Position numbers and translations under genes: made by a program | Shown here: piece after piece, positions 5,491 to 8,959 of the stretch | Layout: each line of letters starts with the position of its first letter | Numbering within the stretch: position 1 is the stretch's first letter | The notes under the pieces: generated by a model | Told to the model about the DNA's origin: nothing | Databases searched by the model: none | Seen by the model: only the letters and a program-made list of their open reading frames with translations | Assembly (NCBI GenBank): GCA_934254755.1 | Contig: CAKQMM010000030.1 | Coordinates: forward strand, 1 to 8,959 | DNA: 8,959 bases | Source: an uncultured Clostridia bacterium | GTDB lineage: Bacteria > Bacillota > Clostridia > Christensenellales > Borkfalkiaceae | Direction: 5' to 3'

Positions 5491-5505
5491 TTAAAGAAAA
5501 GAGAT

Positions 5506-5703
5506 ATGCTTATAAATCTATTTGGTAAAACGAGTCAAAATTCAAAAATTTATAGACATACGGACGGGGTTGTGCAGTATGATAGAGTTAATGATAAAAA
5601 CAGAACGTTAACGCATATCGTAAACAAAACGAATGTAGTTAAGAGTATAAATAAGTTCCACGATACGCCGAGAGCGAGAAGACAAGCACATAAAAATTTT
5701 TAA
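5506..5703 (+). CDS. Basic 65-aa protein, possible second toxin tip
   Basis: Reads MLINLFGKTSQNSKIYRHTD, then VVQYDRVNDKNRTLTHIVNK, then INKFHDTPRARRQAHKNF. It is rich in His, Arg, Lys and Asn and has no membrane segment. The ribosome binding site is weak (AGAG too close to the ATG), no clear promoter lies upstream, and the frame is open back to 5413 without an ATG. This could therefore be the 3' end of a longer protein that lost its front. The His-rich FHDTPRARRQAH tail and the acidic protein following it match the toxin-tip/immunity pattern of the first pair. Family not recognised. Confidence 0.55.
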   Translation: MLINLFGKTSQNSKIYRHTDGVVQYDRVNDKNRTLTHIVNKTNVVKSINKFHDTPRARRQAHKNF

Positions 5704-5716
5704 TAGGAGAAAAGTT

Positions 5717-6040
5717 ATGTTTTTAAAGAAGAAAAACAAAGAGATTAAAGTTTTTAAACTTTCGGACGAGGCAATAGAGTTTATAAGGAAATACTTGTTG
5801 CAGGAGTGCAACGTTACAACGAAGATAGACAGAGATTTATTGGATGAATTCGTAAACATTGCGTTTGACTGGGAAACTATGATGGTCGATGAGAAAGGTT
5901 TAGACAAGACTTACGATTATCCCGATAAGGAAAGAAATGAAATGGCTGACCGTTTTGTGTCGGAAGTTTCCGGGAAATTGTCAAGCGATTTTTGGGTTCC
6001 CGATATTGACGATTTAAACGAAAAACTTGGTCTGAAATAA
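5717..6040 (+). CDS. Acidic 107-aa protein, possible second immunity partner
   Basis: AGGAGA at 5705-5710 supports this ATG, 13 bases after the stop of the 65-aa gene. The N-terminus is basic (MFLKKKNKEIKVFKL). The rest is acidic and probably all-helical: EAIEFIRKYLL, DRDLLDEFVNIAFDWETMMV, ERNEMADRFVSEV and DIDDLNEKLGLK. There is no signal peptide or membrane segment. The size, charge and position after a basic protein fit an immunity protein; this is inference. It ends 7 bases before the bidirectional terminator shared with rqcH. Confidence 0.82.
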   Translation: MFLKKKNKEIKVFKLSDEAIEFIRKYLLQECNVTTKIDRDLLDEFVNIAFDWETMMVDEKGLDKTYDYPDKERNEMADRFVSEVSGKLSSDFWVPDIDDLNEKLGLK

Positions 6041-6047
6041 AAGTTTT

Positions 6048-6078
6048 ACGGGCGCGCCGAATTTTTCGGCGCGCCCGT
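6048..6078. terminator. Bidirectional GC-rich terminator shared with rqcH
   Basis: A perfect 14-bp stem ACGGGCGCGCCGAA / TTCGGCGCGCCCGT with loop TTT stands between the convergent 107-aa gene and rqcH. Flanking AAGTTTT and TTTATA give short U tracts on both strands. Half of it is repeated at the left island edge (3549-3568). Confidence 0.9.
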
Positions 6079-6089
6079 GTTTATATAGT

Positions 6090-7775
6090 TTATTTAGTTA
6101 TTTTTAACTCGTCGTGCGCGTTGGGGATAACCGTAAGCGTTTTAAAATCGGTGTAAATAACCGCGCCGGGGTTAGCTTTGGGCGGTTTTTTTACGAATTT
6201 TTTGTAAGTGTAGTCAACCGCGGTTTTCGTTCCGCTAAGCTTTACTTCGCTATAATACGCCGCTATCTCGGCGGCGGTAAGTAAAACCGCTTCGGGGACT
6301 TCTTTTCCGTCGGTTTTTATTATAACGTGCGCCGAGCGGTAGTTTTTAACGTGCAGCCAAATATCCCCGCCGTGGCTTGAAAAAGTGAGCCTGTCGTTTT
6401 GTACGTTGTTTTTGCCCGCAAAAATTTTAAAACCGAGATATTCAAACGACAAATATTCGCTCACACGCTTTTTTTCGGTGCGCTTAGATTTTTCCGCTTT
6501 TAAAATTCCGCTTAAAACAAGCTCTTCTTTAATATCCTTGTAATCGTCGTCGGTCAAAAGCTCTTCCGCTTCGGTTTTAAGTTCGCTTAAATATTTAAGC
6601 CGCGCTTCCGTTTCTTCTTTTTGCGGAATAACCGCTTTTAAAGTGTTTTTAAGTTTAGCGTACCTTGCAAAATACTTTTGCGCGTTTTTTTGCGGACTTA
6701 AATTTTCGTCGAGCGGGATAATTATTTTTTCCTGTTCGTCGGAATAATAATTCGTAAGTTCCGCGCGCTTATCGCCGCGCTTTATGGCGTACGCGCTTGC
6801 GGTTATAACTTCGCCGTAAAGCCTATACTTATCCGCGTCTTTTGCGGACTCGATTTTAAGCAAAATATTAGATAATTTTTTTTGCTCGTGCTTTATGTGC
6901 GGGGTTATCGCGCTTAAAATTTCGCGCCGCTTGCCGTCAACGGTTTTTTTAATTTGCTTCCCGTCGAAAAACGCCTTTTGCGCGCTCAAAAAGTCGCTAA
7001 AAGCCTCTCTTTTTCCGATAAGCGACAAGTAGTCGAACGGGTAGACGTCAGAGCCCTTTTCGTCGGCTATTATAACGCCTTCGGGCGAGTTTAAAAGGCT
7101 TAAAAATTCTTTTGCGAACAAGTCGTAATCGTAGCTTAGTTTTTTAATGCGATAAACCGCTTCTTCCGCCGTCACGGGAGATAGCCCGCCGAAGTTTTTG
7201 ATAAGCGCGTCCGCGGTTAAACCTTCGTTATTGCGGAAAGTTTTTTTGAGCACTTCCGCGTCCCATAAAAGGGGTTTAATATCTTTTTCGATAAACGTGT
7301 ATTTAAGCCCGCTTGCGATAAGCCGCTTGGCGGAAAGTTCTCTCGGCGCGTTTTTAAGCGCGCCCGCTATACATCCGTCTTTAACCAAAAAAGCGTTGCT
7401 GAACTTGCCCATAAGTTCGACTATAAGGTCAAGGTTTTCCGTCTCGAAAAAATCGTTTTTATTCGTGAAACTTATATCTATAATGCGGTCGTCGTTAAGA
7501 GTTTTGACTCCCGTTATCTCGCCGCCCTGAAGATACTTTCTGAGTAACATGCAAAAACTCGGAGCGGCGGCGGGCGACGGCTTTTCGATATCGGTAAGCC
7601 CCGCGCGCAAAAGTTCGGGCGAAACGTTCACCGTAAGAGTGAAAGATTTCCCGTTGTACAGCAAAAAATCAAGCTCGTAATTTTCGGGCTGGGTTATTTT
7701 GTTTACCTTTGCGCCGCGAAGCTTTTCGTTAAGCGTTACGGCGGTTTTATATACGGAATAAAAATCTTTGGGCAT
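6090..7775 (-). CDS. rqcH: RqcH / NFACT ribosome quality control protein, 561 aa
   Basis: Binds obstructed 50S subunits carrying peptidyl-tRNA and recruits tRNA-Ala so that C-terminal alanine tails are added and the stalled chains are degraded; older annotations call it fibronectin-binding protein FbpA. Residues 1-140 are NFACT-N, with NEKLRGAKVNKITQP, APSFCMLLRKYLQGGEI (71-87), the conserved Asp-Arg pair (Asp96-Arg97) that Bacillus RqcH needs for tRNA use, and ELMGKFSN (120-127; usually MGRHSN). A long coiled-coil middle spans about 280-430. NFACT-R follows, with GGDIWLHVKN (469-478), SAHVIIKT and the basic TYKKFVKKPPKANPGAVIYT. Length is close to the Bacillus protein (about 570). AAAGGA at 7782-7787 supports the start. 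Confidence 0.97.
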   Translation of the reverse strand: MPKDFYSVYKTAVTLNEKLRGAKVNKITQPENYELDFLLYNGKSFTLTVNVSPELLRAGLTDIEKPSPAAAPSFCMLLRKYLQGGEITGVKTLNDDRIIDISFTNKNDFFETENLDLIVELMGKFSNAFLVKDGCIAGALKNAPRELSAKRLIASGLKYTFIEKDIKPLLWDAEVLKKTFRNNEGLTADALIKNFGGLSPVTAEEAVYRIKKLSYDYDLFAKEFLSLLNSPEGVIIADEKGSDVYPFDYLSLIGKREAFSDFLSAQKAFFDGKQIKKTVDGKRREILSAITPHIKHEQKKLSNILLKIESAKDADKYRLYGEVITASAYAIKRGDKRAELTNYYSDEQEKIIIPLDENLSPQKNAQKYFARYAKLKNTLKAVIPQKEETEARLKYLSELKTEAEELLTDDDYKDIKEELVLSGILKAEKSKRTEKKRVSEYLSFEYLGFKIFAGKNNVQNDRLTFSSHGGDIWLHVKNYRSAHVIIKTDGKEVPEAVLLTAAEIAAYYSEVKLSGTKTAVDYTYKKFVKKPPKANPGAVIYTDFKTLTVIPNAHDELKITK

Positions 7776-7821
7776 AATAAGTCCTTTTTTCGGTACACGC
7801 TATCTATTATAATGCTACTAA

Positions 7822-7850
7822 ATATTAACCCATTTTGCGTAAAAAGTAAA
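7822..7850 (-). promoter_or_regulatory. Candidate rqcH promoter
   Basis: On the minus strand, TTTACT (7850-7845) and TAATAT (7827-7822) are 17 bases apart, placing the start about 40 bases before the rqcH ATG. A second possible -10, TATAAT at 7811-7806, has no good -35. One of the two probably drives rqcH. Confidence 0.45.
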
Positions 7851-7877
7851 TGAAAATAAAAAACAAGCCGCAAAAAC

Positions 7878-7906
7878 TTTACAATTACCTTTAACTTTGT
7901 TAAAAT
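7878..7906 (+). promoter_or_regulatory. tig promoter
   Basis: TTTACA (7878-7883) and TAAAAT (7901-7906) are separated by 17 bases. The transcript would start near 7913 and leave a leader of about 60 bases before the tig ATG. The rqcH and tig promoters are back to back in the 199-bp gap. Confidence 0.65.
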
Positions 7907-7974
7907 AAACGGGTATACGAACTTAAATAAATAAGTCTATTAACAAAAATAAAAGTATATATAGGAGAATACTT

Positions 7975-8959
7975 ATGAACTATGAAGTTGCACCCGCTGA
8001 AAAAAGCGTAGTCCGCATTAAAATCACTCTTGACAAACAAGAATGGGAAAACGCTATACAGAAAGCGTACGATAAAACCAAAGGGAGATTCAACATCCCC
8101 GGTTTCAGAAAGGGTAAAGCACCCAAACACGTCATCGAACAGCAGTACGGCAAAGGCGTGTTCTTTGAAGAAGCGATTAACGCCGCTTTCCCCGAACACT
8201 ACTATGCTATCTTAGAAAAAGAACCGACCATCGAAGCGATTGACAGACCCGAAATCGAAATCGAAAAAATTTCGGACGACGGCATCACCATGGTAGCGGT
8301 CGTACCCGTAAAACCCGAAGTCAAACTTGCCGAGTACAAGGGTATAAAGTTCGATAAGGTTGAGTATAATGTAACTGACGCCGACGTCGAAGCGGAGCTT
8401 AAACGCTTACAGCAAAGAAACGCGAGAGAAGTTGCCGTAGACGGAAGAGCCGCTCAAAAAGGCGATATAACCGTTATAGATTATAGCGGCAGCGTTGACG
8501 GCGTTAAGTTTGACGGCGGCACCGCCGAAAAGCAGACCTTAGAGCTCGGTTCGGGCAGATTTATCCCCGGATTCGAAGAACAAGTCGAAGGCATGAATAT
8601 CGGCGAAGAAAGAGACATAACCGTCAAATTCCCCGACGATTACGGCGCGGAAAACCTTAAGGGCAAAAACGCCGTTTTCCACATTAAACTCCACGAAATC
8701 AAGGCGAAAGAACTCCCCGAAATCAATGACGAGTTTATAAAGGACGCCGCGGGCGCAGAGTCCGTCGAGGCGTACAAAGCCGACACGAAGAAGAAACTTC
8801 AGGAGTCTAACGCTAAGCGCGCCAAAGCCGAAACGGAAGACAAAATTATAAAAGCCATTGCCGAAAAGTGCGAAGTCGAAATTCCCGACGCGCTCATCGA
8901 AAGACAAATCGACAGCATGGTTTCCGACATGGAATACAGAATGATGTATCAGGGTCTTA
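7975..8959 (+). CDS. tig: Trigger factor (ribosome-associated chaperone), 5' part
   Basis: Binds near the exit tunnel through ribosomal protein L23, shelters nascent chains and has peptidyl-prolyl isomerase activity. AGGAG at 7963-7967 supports this ATG. The window gives 328 codons of an expected 430 or so; the gene runs off the right edge and no stop is reached. Residues 1-115 form the ribosome-binding domain with the signature GFRKGKAP (43-50). Residues 160-243 are the FKBP-type isomerase domain (GDITVIDYSGSVDGVKFDGG, LGSGRFIPGFEEQVEGMNIG, FPDDYG, AVFHIKLHEIK). Residues from 244 begin the C-terminal chaperone arm (LPEINDEFIKDA). Codons are more C-ending (CCC, GAC, ATC) than in its neighbours, as expected for a highly expressed gene. 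Confidence 0.98.
   Translation, partial: MNYEVAPAEKSVVRIKITLDKQEWENAIQKAYDKTKGRFNIPGFRKGKAPKHVIEQQYGKGVFFEEAINAAFPEHYYAILEKEPTIEAIDRPEIEIEKISDDGITMVAVVPVKPEVKLAEYKGIKFDKVEYNVTDADVEAELKRLQQRNAREVAVDGRAAQKGDITVIDYSGSVDGVKFDGGTAEKQTLELGSGRFIPGFEEQVEGMNIGEERDITVKFPDDYGAENLKGKNAVFHIKLHEIKAKELPEINDEFIKDAAGAESVEAYKADTKKKLQESNAKRAKAETEDKIIKAIAEKCEVEIPDALIERQIDSMVSDMEYRMMYQGL

Larger units (their letters stand above)
3549..6082. other. Accessory island between two convergent core units
   Basis: This stretch separates the rightward feo operon from leftward rqcH. It is visibly AT-richer than both flanks and holds six small unfamiliar genes in two divergent units plus a gene remnant. The same 20-nt sequence AAACACGGGCGCGCCGAAAA lies at 3549-3568 (plus strand) and at 6063-6082 (minus strand), and the match continues to 24 of 25. 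On the right it is half of a perfect terminator hairpin; on the left the partner arm is missing. I see no integrase, transposase or tRNA. The idea that this is inserted DNA is inference from composition, content and the edge sequences. Confidence 0.45.

Noticed and set aside
5405..5495. Structured RNA or riboswitch before the 65-aa gene
   Set aside because: Small hairpins exist (ACGGCG-ATA-CGCCGT, AGCCT-TCGCG-AGGCT, and competing ACCG/CGGT pairings), but they match no class I know, and the coding remnant on the minus strand explains the region at least as well.

Overview
The window looks like chromosomal DNA of an anaerobic Bacillota bacterium, probably an uncultivated member of the Clostridia. 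Three things point there: a bicistronic FeoA/FeoB ferrous iron system with FeoA and FeoB as separate proteins, an RqcH (NFACT/FbpA) gene of the Bacillus/Clostridium type, and strong AGGAGG-like ribosome binding sites. Housekeeping genes are of moderate GC with many GCG/CGC/GGC codons. The placement below class level is inference.

Layout. Bases 1-310 hold no gene. They carry two identical 77-bp repeat copies 167 bp apart, several hairpins and an intrinsic terminator. Bases 363-3548 form a rightward operon-like run of feoA, feoB, an RluA-family pseudouridine synthase gene and a 68-aa YEPLW-type protein gene, joined by overlaps or by spacings of a few bases. Bases 3549-6082 are a visibly AT-richer accessory island placed between two convergent core units. 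Bases 6090-7775 (minus) are rqcH. Bases 7975-8959 (plus) are the first three quarters of the trigger factor gene tig, transcribed divergently from rqcH.

The island is the most interesting part. A leftward two-gene unit encodes a 251-aa protein with a ribbon-helix-helix-like N-terminus and a WYL-like C-terminal half, followed by a 43-aa very basic peptide that the ORF-length cutoff would normally hide. A rightward unit starts at a near-consensus promoter and a perfect AGGAGGTGAT ribosome binding site, but its first reading frame is cut by an in-frame TAG after 15 codons. It continues as a basic 79-aa protein with a DHVHD motif and a KKERKE/KRKRRF tail, overlapping by ATGA a 90-aa acidic partner. 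A second pair follows: a basic 65-aa protein and an acidic 107-aa partner. The basic/acidic pairing suggests polymorphic-toxin tip and immunity cassettes, but no family is proven from sequence alone.

The control region between the two island units (4512-4715) contains three well-spaced sigma-A-type promoters. Three copies of an 8-bp box (consensus TGTCTACC) sit inside or beside them, which suggests autoregulation by the divergent ribbon-helix-helix protein. A 36-codon minus-strand remnant at 5380-5490 resembles the end of an HTH domain. Both island edges carry the same 20-nt half of a GC-rich terminator hairpin in inverted orientation, intact on the right and broken on the left. This suggests insertion into, or rearrangement at, an intergenic terminator between the convergent core operons.
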